A DNA stretch of 64,000 nt from Datisca glomerata (lineage: Eukaryota; Streptophyta; Magnoliopsida; Cucurbitales; Datiscaceae), in assembly GCA_003255025.1 (NCBI GenBank), contig QANY01005678.1, positions 777,063 through 841,062 on the forward strand, given 5' to 3'. Below, one piece after another: positions 1-12,671 of the stretch; positions within the stretch are counted from its first letter, which is position 1; each line of letters begins with the position of its first letter. Below the pieces are notes generated by a model, which was given only the letters and a program-made list of their open reading frames with translations, had not been told where the DNA came from and did not search any database. The translations under genes were made by a program, and so were the position numbers.

Positions 1-1200
1 TATGGCACTACAATGTTACACCAACTGCAGTGAGTCCCACACGCAATGACACATTTGTAAATAATTTGATATTTTATGTACACCTTAAAAACCTAATGAG
101 CATTGACCTAGAATATATAGATGTTATTCTATTGACCAAAAAAATATGTGATTAAGTAATTGAAGTATTCACTATGATTAAAATTTAATCAAAGACTCTG
201 TGAAAGCTCCAATTCTTTTACAGCGTTTGTCTCACAAAAATCTTTATTCAAATCTCTATATCTCAAATGTTAAGTATATTTAGAGACAGAAAAGTGTCTT
301 TGATATATTCTACTTACACACACACGTCCTAGTGCGCTTTGAGGATTGACTTGGAATATCTTTGTGTGGATCTTGCAGTCCGTTGTTCATGGAACCTCCA
401 GTTCGTTGTTGGTAAGGATACTTGATTGGCTACAAGATGTATAATTCATTTATTTGTATGTCTTAGATTTAATGTACAGATATATAATGGTTCCGATGAG
501 AAAACATATTTTTCATAAAAAGTTTTTTTAAGCCCTGGCAACGCAATTCTTTTTTTCAATTAATAAAATTTTTAAATAAACCGCCTCCGCTGCGCCTCGA
601 TTTTCAACAATTTTAACATTAATTTTAGTTATATTTACTAAAATTTAAATAAATTCAAATGTATTATTTTATTCTCATAATAACAGTACATATTTGGTCA
701 TTCTTGTGACAAAACATAACACAAGATCTAGTAATAAGTAACGATTCGGATATTGCAAACTATATATCAAATATACTTTTTGATGATCCGATGATCCAAA
801 TATTACACTATTGGCACCTTCTTGTATCACAGAGAGTCTTTGACTGGATAGTATAGAAAGATTATTCAAAAAATTACTGCTAGAACGAATTTAGACAAAG
901 AATCACATAGAATAAACAACTAATGCCTAAACTGATGTTTTGAGTAAAAACGTAATAAACACTACAAAATATTAATCATATCTTGCAAATATTTACATTC
1001 AATTAACAACAAAATATTGATCTATTTTAGACCACAGCATTGTCATTAGCTTTCATGATGTTAGAGGATACTATCCAAGTTTTGCATACATGGCAACACG
1101 TACCATCCTTATATACATGTACAAAAAATGCTATGTTTGCCTAGTTACATTAGCCAGCACCTTACCCTAAAAAAGCCAGAAACACATCATACATGCTTCC
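1..1200. other. AT-rich stretch without a recognisable gene
   Basis: I see no supported coding region here. The part around 300-440 (short CA run, then GC-richer text) has the look of the end of a retrotransposon LTR, but no partner LTR, primer site or polyprotein is visible, so I leave it unnamed. Open frames are short and interrupted. Confidence 0.4.
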
Positions 1201-2880
1201 TCACCAACATCTGTTGTACTTTTCAATAAGTTGCTTTACAAACTCCCTTCGAAGAGCGGTTGGAAGAGAGAAGAAGAATTGAGTTTTGCCAGGATTATCT
1301 GAGAGCAAACTTCCAGCCCGGACCATTTCAAAGTCAGTTAACTAGATAATCTTCAACCTCATGATGGAAACAAGAAGCAAGCTTGCCAATGTTGTCACTT
1401 GCATTATTGTAAAAAGCCCCAAAGTCCTGCGCGTTTGTTTTAAAACATCCCCTAGTGTGTCCCCGTTTCGAGCCCTCTTCTTCCCTTTTTTGGACTGTAC
1501 AGTATCAGAAGGCGTACTTCGAGTTGGTGCTGCAGAGGTAGGTGCGCTCATGGTCGGATCCGGTACAGCAGAGGAAGCTCCCTCTAATTCTTCTGTAAGT
1601 GGTTCATGAATGTAGAAATCTTCATCGTTAAACACATTGAAGGTCTCTTTAGCCATATCTCCAGGAGCTTGGGCATCAAGTCCAGCTGCTCGATCTTTGC
1701 CAAATATACAAGTCCAAACATCATAATAAGGAAATGACTTGTTTCGCGTTCCCTTTGCATTTGGATGACCCTACGTTATATATCAATATAATCAGATAAC
1801 AATAGAGATGATGCAATTCAAACTAATAACATCATTATCAATGATTTTTCACAGACTACAAAATATAACTAATAATACTGATTAACTTTGACCACTTCAA
1901 TCTCTATAGTCCCTGCTTAGGAAGAACTAGAAGTGCCTGGCTGTAAAACTTTTTGCATCACAGACCAAACTCTATTTGGAGGAAAATGCTTCCTCGCTGA
2001 ACACCAAAGAACTCCCAACCATCATATCATAATCCAAACATAGGGCGTAAAGTCTAGGAAACAGAAATGCAAGTAACAATTTCTCACTCAAACATCAAAA
2101 TTTGTTTCAATTAATCACTCACCCAAGAGACATTTGTTGATTTCATACACTGGTGATTCCTTATTTACAAAGGATGTCTCCAGTAAATGTCCATTGTCTC
2201 AAATGCCAAAAAATGGAAACGTGATAATGCACCAATTGCAGGAACACGAGGATGAAGCAAGGAGTAGCATGCAGGAGACTTTTGTTGATAGTGATGACAT
2301 ATAATCCTTGTTTCGATATACATCATTTTTTATCGTAAACTGAAAACTCATTAATGATCTAAAAGTAAAATAAAAGGATGAGACAGCAATAAGTCCTTGC
2401 AACTAGAAAGAACATGAAAAACATTACAAATAAATGAATAAGAAAGCTTGGCTGTTCCTTGCAGCACAGAAGAAAGAGGAGAGACCATTAAAAAATACTA
2501 ACCTTCACCCAATCCTCGATATATGCTTATCTGTCTCTATGCACATATTCTTATCATTCCATCCAAAGCCTGAGCAAGTAGGTCCCATCATCTCAGATAA
2601 AGCTTGATATTGTCTCTTCCATAGTCTCACCCTTGTATCAATATGGGGATATGCCCGAATCTCAGTACCAGGAAGCTTTGTTAAAATCCATGTTTCCAAC
2701 TGTTTAGCAAACCCAGTTTTAAAGGTCTCATTGTCACCTCTCCAAGTACCAGCATTTACTAAATCTATTAAACACCACCAGTTTTGCATCTTTATTTATA
2801 GTCCAAAAATGGTGCTTCTAACCAGAATTAACTTGATCAATGGCATTTGTCTCTTCATCCACATTGTTATTCTCAGACAT
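1201..2880 (-). pseudogene. Myb/SANT-like protein of a PIF/Harbinger element, decayed
   Basis: This is the DNA-binding companion ORF that PIF/Harbinger elements carry beside the transposase. The Myb/SANT-like domain (LIDLVNAGTWRGDN, then a CSGFGWNDKN motif) reads at about 2,520-2,770. A second exon (GTRNKSFPYYD ... FGKDRAAG) reads at about 1,660-1,775, so an intron lies at about 1,780-2,503 between a GTTAGT donor and a TAG acceptor. The tail (LLSDNPGKTQFFF) reads to a stop at 1,201. It is broken by a stop and a frameshift between 2,770 and 2,830, a frameshift near 2,520, and an in-frame TAG near 1,340. The start at 2,880 is the first ATG that leads into the domain. The transposase remnant lies just upstream on the same strand, as expected for one element. 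Confidence 0.72.
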
Positions 2881-3099
2881 CCTGCTACATTTTGGAGATT
2901 GACTTAAACATAAATAATTTGCAACATGAACAAAATTGACCATATTCAAATATAATCACGTAAAAATATAACATATCAAAAGTTCCAATAGTATCCATTC
3001 ACATATAGTTCTTACACAACAAAACTACAAAGATATTTCTTACACAACAAAATTTAACAAATATTAAAGTCATAGTAAATTATATAGTTGAACACTACA

Positions 3100-3480
3100 C
3101 TACTCGCGCTGACTCCATTGCGCAAATATCTCTTCAGCCTTGTTATCTCTCCAATTAGTCCATACATTTGAAGTCTAAATGTGTGTGATTTGAGGTACAT
3201 CTTCATCATTCACGTGTTCATATTCTTCTTAATCACTAAATGGATCCACGGGCATTTCCCTTGTAATCAGATTGTATAAAAGGCAACATGCTGTAATCGC
3301 CCTACATTGAATCTTAATTGGATAGTAAGATTTTCCTCGAAGAATTGCCCATCGTCCCTTGAGAATTCCAAATGTCCGCTCTATTACATTTCGAGCATCT
3401 GAGTTTGATAGGTGCTATAAATCAAACCAAAAGGATTTATAAGATCCTTCACTATAAGCAGGTTCACGTATTTGATTACT
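3100..3480 (-). pseudogene. PIF/Harbinger transposase, C-terminal fragment
   Basis: Read on the minus strand, the text contains SDARNVIERTFGILKGRWAI, the hallmark region around the last catalytic acidic residue of plant Harbinger DDE transposases (family knowledge: xRNxIERxFGxLKxRW). It is followed by a C-terminal tail ending at a stop at 3,100-3,102. In-frame stops occur just before the motif and twice in the tail. The catalytic N-terminal two thirds are not visible beyond 3,480. It lies directly upstream of the Myb/SANT-like ORF, matching the two-gene layout of this superfamily. Confidence 0.72.
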
Positions 3481-3690
3481 AGAAATAATAACAATTAACC
3501 ATACATAGAACATTAACGCCATTTGGTTTAGCGTCTCTAAATAGTAGACCAAAATTATAAGAATTCTTTTTCTCCCGTCCAAGGAAAGACGATTCGTCTC
3601 TATATATAAAGAAAAGGATTACATTGTGTTATAGGTGCTATAAATCAAACCAAATGTAAAATATGTGTTAGGTACTACAAATCAAACCAC
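3408..3690. repeat. Three short direct repeats (CTATAAATCAAACCA type)
   Basis: The string AGGTGCTATAAATCAAACCA occurs at about 3,410 and 3,633, and a variant with ACTACAAATCAAACCA at about 3,670. The first copy overlaps the transposase fragment. They may be insertion footprints or parts of element ends; no clean target duplication was found. Confidence 0.5.
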
Positions 3691-3764
3691 ATGCAACAAA
3701 ATAAGTACCAGAGGAAATTGCTTGCCTTGAAAACCAAAAGAAAGAAAGAATACATGCATAATGT

Positions 3765-4005
3765 AAATCTATAAGAGTTTGGACTTGTAGTTTCCTTCTT
3801 GTCCATTCTGCCTCACTAAACTCTCTTCAGTAACCTTGAGCTCCATGAAGTCTTTGGATGCTAGAAAAGCTGCCCTTTGTTTTTTTTATCTATAACTAGG
3901 GTCCCATCCAGGTCATGCAGGGCAATATTCGTTAATTTAATTGCATCAATCTCTATGAGAGATGTTTCTACAATGTCGAGTATTATACTGTTCAAGCAAG
4001 CTTGA
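3765..4005 (-). pseudogene. Unrecognised coding-like fragment, two frames
   Basis: On the minus strand two adjacent frames each give a protein-like stretch: one contains IALHDLDGTLVIDKK (about 3,890-3,990), the other AAFLASKDFMELKVTEESLV (about 3,800-3,870), separated by what looks like a single frameshift. The composition looks like real protein rather than random AT-rich translation, but I do not recognise the family. It sits between the Harbinger remnant and the hAT element and could be a relic exon of a host gene. Confidence 0.3.
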
Positions 4006-4226
4006 CAGCTACAAGTTATTTACTAATTAGTGCAGTTCTGTACAATGCACCTCTAGCATCCATGCTTGTTCAACCACAGAGTAAACCCCCCCTCCCCCCT
4101 TCAATCTAGAAATTGAGAACTTAAACGAGGCTTATTTCTAGGAGCACCGGGAAGGAATTTCAGCACTTTAGGACTATGATTTGATATGCCAGTACGAGTA
4201 AAGAAGGTTGTTAAACTAGGAAAATT

Positions 4227-4234
4227 GTCATGTC
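4227..4234. repeat. Target site duplication of hAT copy 1
   Basis: GTCATGTC here is repeated exactly at 7,793-7,800, directly abutting the two inverted ends. Confidence 0.9.
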
Positions 4235-4544
4235 CAAGGTTTTAAAAGGCGAGAGGCGGTCTCAAGGCGCTTTCCTCTAAAGAGGCGAGACGTAAGTTTC
4301 AAGGCGGAATGAGGCGTAAGCCTCAACTTTGAAGGGAAAAAACTCTTAAAAGACTTATATAAATCATAAAAAAATTATATCAACCATCCAATTGAAAAAT
4401 ATCATCATATAACAATTCTTTCATCACTAGTTCATCAAAAAAACGTAAAAAAAAATATATGATATGAGAATCATTCTTATATAAAAGCATTAAAATTTCT
4501 AATTGTCTTAAAATCATCACAGGATTTCTTTCTTCGAGAGTCTC

Positions 4545-6751
4545 TCATGGTTCTAGAGAATCAATTTTCATATCATCATCACTAGTAGGGTCTTCTAATG
4601 AATCATCGTTATATCTAATTTGTCCTTCATCATCCTCATCTGTGTCAACATCCACGCATTCTTCTTCATCCTCTAGCTTCATTGGCGGCTTTCTTTTATC
4701 TATTCATACATAAATAAAATAAGGATATATAATATAACTAATTAGAAAAAATTGAGAACTTCAATAATATTTTAAGTTTATACTAACATTTCGCCCTAGA
4801 CTCCTTTCGAACTCCTTGAGATTCCCTAACACTTCCACTTGCTTCCTCAACATCATAAACACCAATAGCAATATCATCATCATTCAGAGTAGTTGTATGT
4901 GTTTGACATCCATCATCTTGCTCAACAACCCATTCATCATCGGATGACACACTATCAACTACTAATGGATCTTAACCAGGTGAACATTTCTTACAAGAAG
5001 CTTTTGCTTGTAGGATGCCAAAAAAACCCAAGCCTCATTTTAAACATATCTATTGTATATTAGCCTTAATTCTCTCTCCTTTTTCGGGTATTAACTTGTC
5101 CATACAAGTATATAAACCCACTTGATCTCGTGATGATTAGAGAAATTATCTTCATACTGAAAATAAGGATTCAGGAAATATTCAGCCACATGTAAATGCC
5201 TATGCAATTGAAACTCTCATTTCCCATCAATAATACCCTATATCTCTCTATATTATGCCTCTTCTCCCCCTAAGTTTTTCGTTATCTCCTCTTTGGCAGC
5301 ATCCATAGCACCATAGATAAAGCACATTGTAGGCATTTTCTCAGAATCTACCATTATGAGCACCTTAACCAATGGTTTTACGGTCTTTAAAGCACATGCT
5401 ACACTGGGCCAAAAATTCTTTTCGTTTAAAATGATTTTTTCACTTCCTTACCTTCACTTTTTTTCCCATTCACTATTCTGCCATTGTTGAGAAACAAACA
5501 TGGCTTGCAAATGTTGCTTGACTTCATAAATACTATACAAAGTCAAATATGCAGTCGAGAATCTAGTGGCCGTTGGGCGAATTAGCTCTCTTTTTTGTGA
5601 AAGTTCTCATCAATGCCAACACCTATCCATGATTGTATATGAAGTTACTTACCTTTTTTGTGAAAGTTCTCATCAATACCAACACCCATCCATGATTTTT
5701 ATGTTGAGGAAAGTCTCCAAGCTTCTCAAGCATTAAATCCAAGCAACATGCGGCACATGGAGTCCAATAGAGACACTTCCTCTTCTCCATTAATTTTGTT
5801 CTAGCCAATTTGTAAGCAGCTGCATTTTCTGTGACTATTTGAACAACGAGATCTTCCCCTACTTCTTCGACTACTTCATCCAAAAGTCGAAACAACAAAT
5901 TTGCATCCTTTACAGCATCTGATTCATCTATAGATTTCAAAAAAATAGTTCCACTCGGGCAGTTGACAAGAAAGTTGATCAAACTTCTTCCTCATATCAT
6001 TCCAACCATCTGACAATATTGAAACTCAAGTTTGTGACCATGTCTTCCTCACATCATTCACAATATTATTTGTGGTCTTCATTTCTTCAATATCCACGTG
6101 CTAAGTTCATGCATACTTGAAAGTTTCAAACCTCAACCATACAAACCAATGGAATGACACATGTTCATAAATGAAGGACTCCTTGCCACATTGAAAGAAA
6201 TACCGTTTAAAAAAATCTTCCACTATCCAAACAAACTCGATTTCGAGCCTCTTTTGGGTTTAATGGAGGTAATTCTTTTCAGTGTCTTGATTGGCATCAT
6301 CAAAATTTACTACAAATTGATCCATCGATCCTCGTACTCCTGTCGATGACATATGACCACTATTCGAACCTCCCACCATGTTAGGGTTATAAGCCACATC
6401 TTCTAAAGATGTCCTTCCACCAAAATACCAACCCGAATTAACCATGTCATCAAATTGTAGTTGCATCACGTGTTTTGCAACAGTTTCTTTTTGTAAAAAA
6501 TCATTCATCTCTTTTTTCACATCTTCCAGTACTTTATCACATGGTGCCACATTGCTATGAGTACATTCAAGATGATCTTTCATTCTTTTGACACCTCATT
6601 TTACAACTTTATTACAAAAATTGCATTTGATATAAAGGTATCCTTTCCCTTCTATGGGTCCTTCAAACACGACACCATACTTCCAAGCCGGGTCCTTTCT
6701 ATTTCCACTACTACCACCATTATTCTTCTTCTTTATACCTCTTTCCATCAT
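4545..6751 (-). pseudogene. hAT transposase (BED zinc finger, DUF659), C-terminal domain deleted
   Basis: Cut-and-paste transposase. The start at 6,751 is an ATG followed by a basic, Gly/Ser-rich leader and then a BED zinc finger (YIKCNFCNKVVK ... H ... H, about 6,560-6,660) carrying one in-frame TGA. Residues from about 6,583 to 6,260 and then 5,982 to 5,620 cover the linker and the DUF659/RNase H-like core (e.g. MEKRKCLYWTPCAACCLDLM). The C-terminal acidic tail follows at 4,800-4,970 and, after a short intron, at 4,545-4,700. The hAT dimerisation domain seen in copy 2 at about 25,050-25,200 is missing here, removed by the 395-bp deletion. Stops and frameshifts at several places make it non-functional. 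Confidence 0.85.
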
Positions 6752-6829
6752 TTGATACTTCACTACATAAGAATAATCATATCAATTGTTTCAAATTAAA
6801 GTTCAACAAAAAAATTAGAAGAAAAAAAA

Positions 6830-7330
6830 GAACACAAGTGGGAGACAAGAGGGCTCTACTAACCTTTAGAAATAATAACAAGAGTTGAGTTATTTATGGC
6901 TGTTTTGGCTTATTTATTATTATTTTGACCTCCATAACTGGAAAAAAAACATTAAAGACAAAGAAAAACAAAAAAGATAATACGAGTGGGGGGACATTGA
7001 TGATTTTTTTAAATAATAAATTAAAAAATCTGAAAAGAAGACAAGTGAGGGACATTGATGATTTTTTAACATAAAAATTTGAAAAAACAAGACAAGTGGG
7101 TGAAAAAACGCTCTACTACCTTAAAGAACAAAAGAAAAGAGATATATTATTGTTTTAGTCTCTGCAACTCATAAAAATAGACACGAAACAATAATAAAAA
7201 TTTGAAAAAATAAGAAAAGTGGATGAAAAAATGGCTCAACTATCTTAAAAAACTAAAGACAAAAGATATATTATTATTTTAGTCTCTACAACACATAAAA
7301 ACAGACATGAAACAAAGAAAAAACAAAAAA
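6830..7330. repeat. Degenerate tandem repeat of about 120 bp inside hAT copy 1
   Basis: A purine-rich block (ACAAGTGGG ... CTCTACTACCTT ... TATTATTGTTTTAG ... CATAAAAA) recurs at about 6,830-6,960, 7,070-7,190 and 7,200-7,320. It lies between the transposase start and the right inverted end and probably belongs to the element's promoter and subterminal region. Copy 2 has a comparable but divergent AAAGTGGGGAAC-rich block at about 27,000-27,300. Confidence 0.6.
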
Positions 7331-7800
7331 AGAGAAGAAAGAGAGAAGAGAAGGAGATGAGAAGGCAGAGAAAAGAGAAGCCTCAGAGATGCATAAAAAA
7401 GAGAAATAGTGAAAAGATAAAAGGGAAGAGAAGGAGAAGAGAAATACCTCAAAGGTAGTCTTTGTATTTATTTTCTTCTTCTTTGTTCGTGTTTTCTTCT
7501 TCTTTTTCTTTGGTCACCAAAACCCTAGGGATACACTCCATTTTTGTCTTCTTCAACTAAAACAGAAAATAGGAAAGAGGGAAGAGAGCTACTGCCTCAT
7601 ATAATCCTAGGTTCTAACCCATGGATCAATGGGTCAGGTCATTTTAATAACCTTACCCTTAGTAAAACATGAGGCTTAGGCCTCATGAGCCTTGAGGCGT
7701 AAGCCTCATAAGCGTACGCCTCTATTTCATAAGGCGAACGCTTCACCAAGATACCTTAAAGACGCACGCCTCAATCGCCCTTTAAAACCTTGGTCATGTC

Positions 7801-8258
7801 AATTATCGTTAGCCATCACCTTATCTATTTTAGACATTAAAATGTTGTATTCTTCCTATTTATATTACCAGGATAGTTAGAACTCACTATATGATAGGTG
7901 GATTGAAGTTGGAAAATACAATACATTCAATACAAGAACAATAACAGTAATAATACTACAGTTTCCTCACTGACCCTAAACCCCTTTTTTATGCTTGGAT
8001 TTTTTACTAAAGTGGACTCCTACACTAACCAATTTACAGAATTAGACCCTTACACTAATATTTGCTTACATTGACCTATGACTCACTTTTCCTTTACTTT
8101 TTCACTTTTTCCCCGTTGCCCTTCTTATAAGCTGTCCAATCAAATGTCATGGTCTACTCACTTAACACACAAAACCTCCCTACACACCTCATTTCTCCTC
8201 TTCATTTTTTTCATTTTTTTACTTTTTCTTTATTTTTCACCTGGAACTCATCTTTTAC
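7801..8258. other. Spacer between hAT copy 1 and the viral array
   Basis: No supported gene. The stretch at about 7,980-8,070 (CTAAAGTGGACTCCTACACT, AGACCCTTACACT) resembles one terminal repeat of a MULE-type element, but no inverted partner was found nearby. The pyrimidine-rich frame at 8,078-8,314 looks like a chance ORF. Confidence 0.4.
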
Positions 8259-8699
8259 CAGAACTATTATATTCTACAAAAGTAAAAACATTTTACATTC
8301 CTACTTTTGACTAAGAATAGTAAAAAATATAAATAATTACTTAATTATTTGACAACTAGTACAATAATTACAGAAAGAGACAAATTACAAAGATCCCCTC
8401 GATAATTGTTATCTCGGTCTTTGTGTCTTCATAAATTCTCTGCCATGATTGATGTCGTTGAAATATCATTGTGACTGTGCATTGGATTCCTTGATAATTG
8501 CTATCTTAGATTCTTGTGCGTTCATTGTTGATTGTGGAGAAGCCACCATTGTATTGTGTTGAGGTTTCATTATGATTCATCAATTATTCTTGGCATTTCT
8601 CCAAAGGTGAATGATTTTTCTTTATTCATTATCACTGAGGTTGATATTATCAAATGAGTCATTCAATTGCTGAAGGTATCCTTTCTGGACGATTGAAGT

Positions 8700-9640
8700 T
8701 TTTGGATTTTTAGTTTAATTGGGTGACTTGACTCTGTAGATGATTTCGAGTCAGAGTCAGTATTGTCTTCTAGGAGGAGGAGCATTTGTTGCATTAACTC
8801 CTGCTTCAATTTTGAATTTGATTTGGTTTTGGATTTAGATTTGAATGTACTTAGACTGGATGATTTGATTTAGGGATCTTGATTAATGGGCTCATTAATT
8901 TTTAATGGAGCCTGAGTATAAGGATTTTTTGTCAATCTAAGTTGATTTGCAAATTCATGGTTAATGCAGGCAATGGTTTGTAAGGTATCAAATTTATCCC
9001 ACCATATAACATAATACTGTCTGATGAGGATTTCATCTTCAAATGAGTATTGTCCTTTCAAAAACTAGGATATTTTGAATTTACTTGTAAAACAAAGAAT
9101 TTGGGGAAAAGAAATCTCAATTGGTGAGGGATCGTGTATGTCCAGAAATAATTTTAAAGCAAGATAATTGTATTATTTTTTATTTGTAAGTATTTTGAAA
9201 GTTGAAGGATGGATTTTTCAATCCTCCATGGTCATGACTCTGAGAATGTTGAATGAATGATAAAGGAGATTTCCTTCAGAATTCTTTGTTGGGCTAATTT
9301 TAATGGATTTTATTTTTTAGAGGATGTCTCTATAGAAACTGAGATTTTTGTCTCTGTGATCTGCGACGAAATGAAAATTTGGAAGGAAATAAGATTTTGT
9401 TATTTCAGCAGGTTCTTTCAAATGAGCAAATAGGGTCTCAATATGAAAGAGATTTTCACTAAAGAATTTTCTGAAATATTGGAATGATTTTGTATTTGGT
9501 GATTGGTTGATTGAATGATTTGTCATCAAAAGATTGAGTAATTGGATCAAATTGGTTGACCAAAGTTGATTGGTGATTGGGTCTGATGGACCCAAGTATT
9601 GTTGATTGGGCTCATTTAGGAGTGGAAGACTCCTCATTGA
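8700..9640 (-). pseudogene. Pararetroviral C-terminal region, copy A
   Basis: Two interrupted minus-strand frames (9,317-9,637 and 8,870-9,061) are followed by a lysine/serine-rich and then Ser/Asp/Glu-rich tail near 8,730-8,800 (LLLEDN motif). The same tail is recognisable in copy B at 14,862-15,060, which ties the two copies together. I cannot assign a firm function; a translational transactivator-like or structural role would fit the position after the reverse transcriptase. Confidence 0.45.
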
Positions 9641-10479
9641 TTTTGGCCTTAAGGGCCAATTTTTGAGTCGAAAACTCTTCTATTATTGAACCATTCATCA
9701 TTCTCACATGCTTTCAGAAAGTGATGTTGATTCTTTTTGTTAAGGATTCCATGGCATGCCTATGATCTTTTTGAAATCCGTCAGGCATGACGAAGAAGGT
9801 TCCTTCTAGTATAAAAAATCATTTGATTGATTTATTTGAAAATTTAATTTTAAATATTGCTTATCTAAAAAGGTTCACAGTTAAAATTTATCTGTTATTA
9901 TAACAAATTTCATTATCTTTGTGAAAACTTATTTTTTCATTTTTTTCATACTATTGAATTAATCCTACATTGAAGTCATGTTTCAACCCAACATCTTCTA
10001 AAATATCCAAATCATCAATCCAGTCATTTTTTAGATATTCAAATCCATTATAACCCTAATTAATGAATGAGAATTTTGAGCAAAAAGTGGCTGCCCTGCC
10101 ATTAAGCTTTTTTATTTTGAAAGAATTTTGATTAAGTATTCTGAGTTCTACCTTTCCATATTCTAGTAGACTAGATTCCTCGAATTCTTCCATTGCAAAA
10201 TCTTGGGGTGATTTCCTACAAAAAGAGAGGCAGGCATTGAATTATTAAATCTTGAATAAATTCAATATTGAAATCAAAAATGCTAAAACTAGCTCTTACC
10301 TAGCAAAACTCGATTTAGAAGTAATGTCAAAACATGTTTTACAAATTTGTAATTAATTAAAAGAAAATTTTTATTTAATAAAACAAATTGTATGATTTGA
10401 TTAATTGTCTTAATAATGATATAATAAATTTCCAATTCTGGAAATCTAATCTTGGATTGAAACAATTTGATTATTTTTA

Positions 10480-10905
10480 CAAAAATAACTAAACTATTTT
10501 GTTTTATTATCTTGGTAGACAATGTAAAGTGTTTTGAATATTGTTCAACATATTTAGAAGAAATAATAATAATACTGATGCAAACAATTGAGAAATTCAA
10601 TCAGTATTGTTTAATAAGAATGCAAATAATTGAGAAATTAGTGATTTGGTTGCAAATTGTACTTGGAGCAAATGACATTATTTTCTGTTTATAGCATCAA
10701 ATTCAATTTTGTATTTATCAGATATTTCTAAAATTCAGATTTTATGTCAAATTTAGAGAATACAAAAGTATCTCCAAGTCTATCGATTAAGTCTCTTTTG
10801 TTTGGTATTGGATATCTTATCCATTCTAAAATATTGTTAAAGGGCTTGTGATTAATTTCTAAACGAGGAACTCCTCATTCAAAGATTTTATTTTGATTTT
10901 GAAGA
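10480..10905 (-). pseudogene. Pararetroviral reverse transcriptase fragment
   Basis: On the minus strand a segment near 10,780-10,890 reads as the start of a reverse transcriptase palm: a conserved proline-rich turn, an arginine/tyrosine-proline-isoleucine-proline stretch and an aspartate-leucine-isoleucine motif. It is followed by the first catalytic aspartate region and then collapses into stops. The YxDD box could not be located. The reading frame is heavily disrupted, so this is a relic. Confidence 0.5.
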
Positions 10906-11199
10906 GCAGTATTTTGAAGTTATTTTTCAATTCTTTTGAATTTTATTTTGTCTTGCAGAAAATACAATTGTGTTTTTTTACAAGAAATTAAATTTATGGA
11001 TTTAAAAATAGAATTTTGTTTTAATGTTTTCAATTTCTCATTGTGAGAAAAAGAAAGAAATTTGAATTTAACAGTTTCATCCATGGGATAATTACTTATC
11101 TCATCATGCTCTGTGGTAAAAGGATACAATAGAGAAATGAATTGTAAACCCAAAATGATTTTATCTGTCATATTTTTCACTAAGACAAATGATGTTTTG

Positions 11200-11400
11200 A
11201 AACATACATTGTCTTGACAAATATGAACTTTAAGAATTTCATAATTGATTTGCATTCGAGTACCATTGGCAGATGACAGTGATTCTTTTATCTTCTTGAA
11301 GTACTGGGTTAGAACTAGTCTTTCCTACATACAATCAAATTTGCTCCTGAATCAACAAAAACCATTGTAATGAAATTAAAATCTTGAATAATTATCCAAA
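11200..11400 (-). pseudogene. Pararetroviral aspartic protease-like region
   Basis: The minus strand near 11,335-11,355 encodes a DSGA-type catalytic triplet. The adjacent minus-strand frame 10,920-11,255 follows it. The order zinc knuckle, then protease, then reverse transcriptase fits the caulimovirid polyprotein. Stops follow within about 40 bases, so it is not functional. Confidence 0.5.
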
Positions 11401-11614
11401 CCATCATGTGTCATTTCTCGATTTTGATATAATTGAGGATTTGGATGAAGTTATCATCATCTTGATTGTTGATAATAGGTTTTTCAACCTCATTAACAGA
11501 AATTGAGAATTTACTAGGTTCTCCAAGTTCATTAAATTCATGATTTTTCATTAAACACTCTATTTTTAAAAAGATTCATTCTTTGGTTATTTCTGTATTT
11601 GAATTTTTTATTTT

Positions 11615-12204
11615 TTATTTCAATTTTAATATTTTTATTTTCCTTTTGAAGTTCCTATAAGGTAACTTTTTTTCCATTCCTTTAACCTTATTGAATATTT
11701 CAAGGGTTTGCAAAAGGCTTGCAGTATTGTTATTATTAGACTTACTATTTTCTTTCTTTAGAATTACCTTCCTAAGTCTTTCAATGTGTTCTTGTTTTAA
11801 TTCTGGATTTTCAATTTTACTAATTAAATCCAACAAGAGAATTGTTTTTCATTTTTATTTAGAACATTAAGTTTTTGACAACAACTATCCCTACACTCAA
11901 TTGAGATGTTAGGAGAATCACTGTCAGAACTCGAAGAGTTAGACTCTGAGGATCCAGAGTATTCAAATTCTCCTAAATAATCACTATCGCTCTCATAGTA
12001 TTCTATTGATTCGATGATGATAAACAATTCTTGTTTAACTTCATCAGAAATTTTTAATTGATTAATTTTATTCTTAACTTGGCAGGTGTTTGAAAAATGG
12101 CCATTTTGACCACATTTAAAACACTTAATTTTACTTTTGTCAATAGATTTTTTTGTTGAATTTTCGTCTAGAATAATTCTTATTCTTAGAGAAAAGTTTG
12201 TCAA
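11615..12204 (-). pseudogene. Pararetroviral capsid C-terminus with zinc knuckle, copy A
   Basis: The frame 11,824-12,204 carries a CCHC nucleic-acid-binding knuckle (CFKCGQNGHFSNTC, about 12,080-12,125) followed by an acidic Ser/Asp-rich tract. After a frame change the adjacent frame 11,615-11,836 contributes a lysine-rich helix. Knuckle plus acidic tail is typical of the capsid C-terminus of these viruses. In copy B the equivalent knuckle (15,127-15,309) has lost its first spacing cysteine. Confidence 0.6.
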
Positions 12205-12671
12205 AGTTTTTATTCTTTGAAAAGTATTGATCGAAATTTTTATTTTTATTTCTATGGTAATTTCTTTTATGAGGCTTATTGGGTCCTTCTAGGGCTTAAA
12301 TGAGAATTTTTTTTATTTTTCTGGGAATGAGTAATAGCAAGTAAACCATATTGCTCACAAAAATTACATAATTCATATTAGGCAGTTTTATTTATTTTTT
12401 AATTTATTTATTCTTCAAATCTTGAAGCATTTTATTAATGTGTTTATTAAGATGAATAATATTGAAAGTGGTTTTATCTTAAAGATTTATTAAAGGTTTT
12501 TCTTTCAGTGATTCATTAGATTTAGGATCATGAATATCATCAACCTTATTTTCAATTTTATCTAATTGTTTACCTATTGCAATTAGACTTCGATTCGCGT
12601 AATTGAGTTGTTTCAAATACTTTTTTTATTTGGTTCTTCTTCCTTTGAAATTTTAAAAGGAGAAGCAATGA

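Larger units (their letters stand above)
4235..7792 (-). mobile_element. hAT superfamily DNA transposon, copy 1
   Basis: The 3,558-bp element has terminal inverted repeats CAAGGTTTTAAAAGGCG (left) and its complement with small changes (right). It is flanked by a perfect 8-bp target duplication GTCATGTC at 4,227-4,234 and 7,793-7,800; 8 bp is diagnostic of hAT elements. Both subterminal zones (about 4,250-4,330 and 7,670-7,775) are rich in GAGGCGTAAGCCTC and AGGCG-type palindromes, the usual transposase binding sites of this superfamily. The transposase runs on the minus strand. Relative to copy 2 (24,098-27,812) this copy lacks about 395 bp of coding sequence, at about 4,977. Confidence 0.93.

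Noticed and set aside
1361..1609. 82-codon plus-strand frame at the Harbinger ORF
   Set aside because: Antisense shadow of the Myb/SANT-like C-terminal exon.
10289..10694. Overlapping 75-103 codon frames, possible membrane peptides
   Set aside because: AT-rich decayed polyprotein sequence of viral copy A. Ile/Phe richness reflects base composition.
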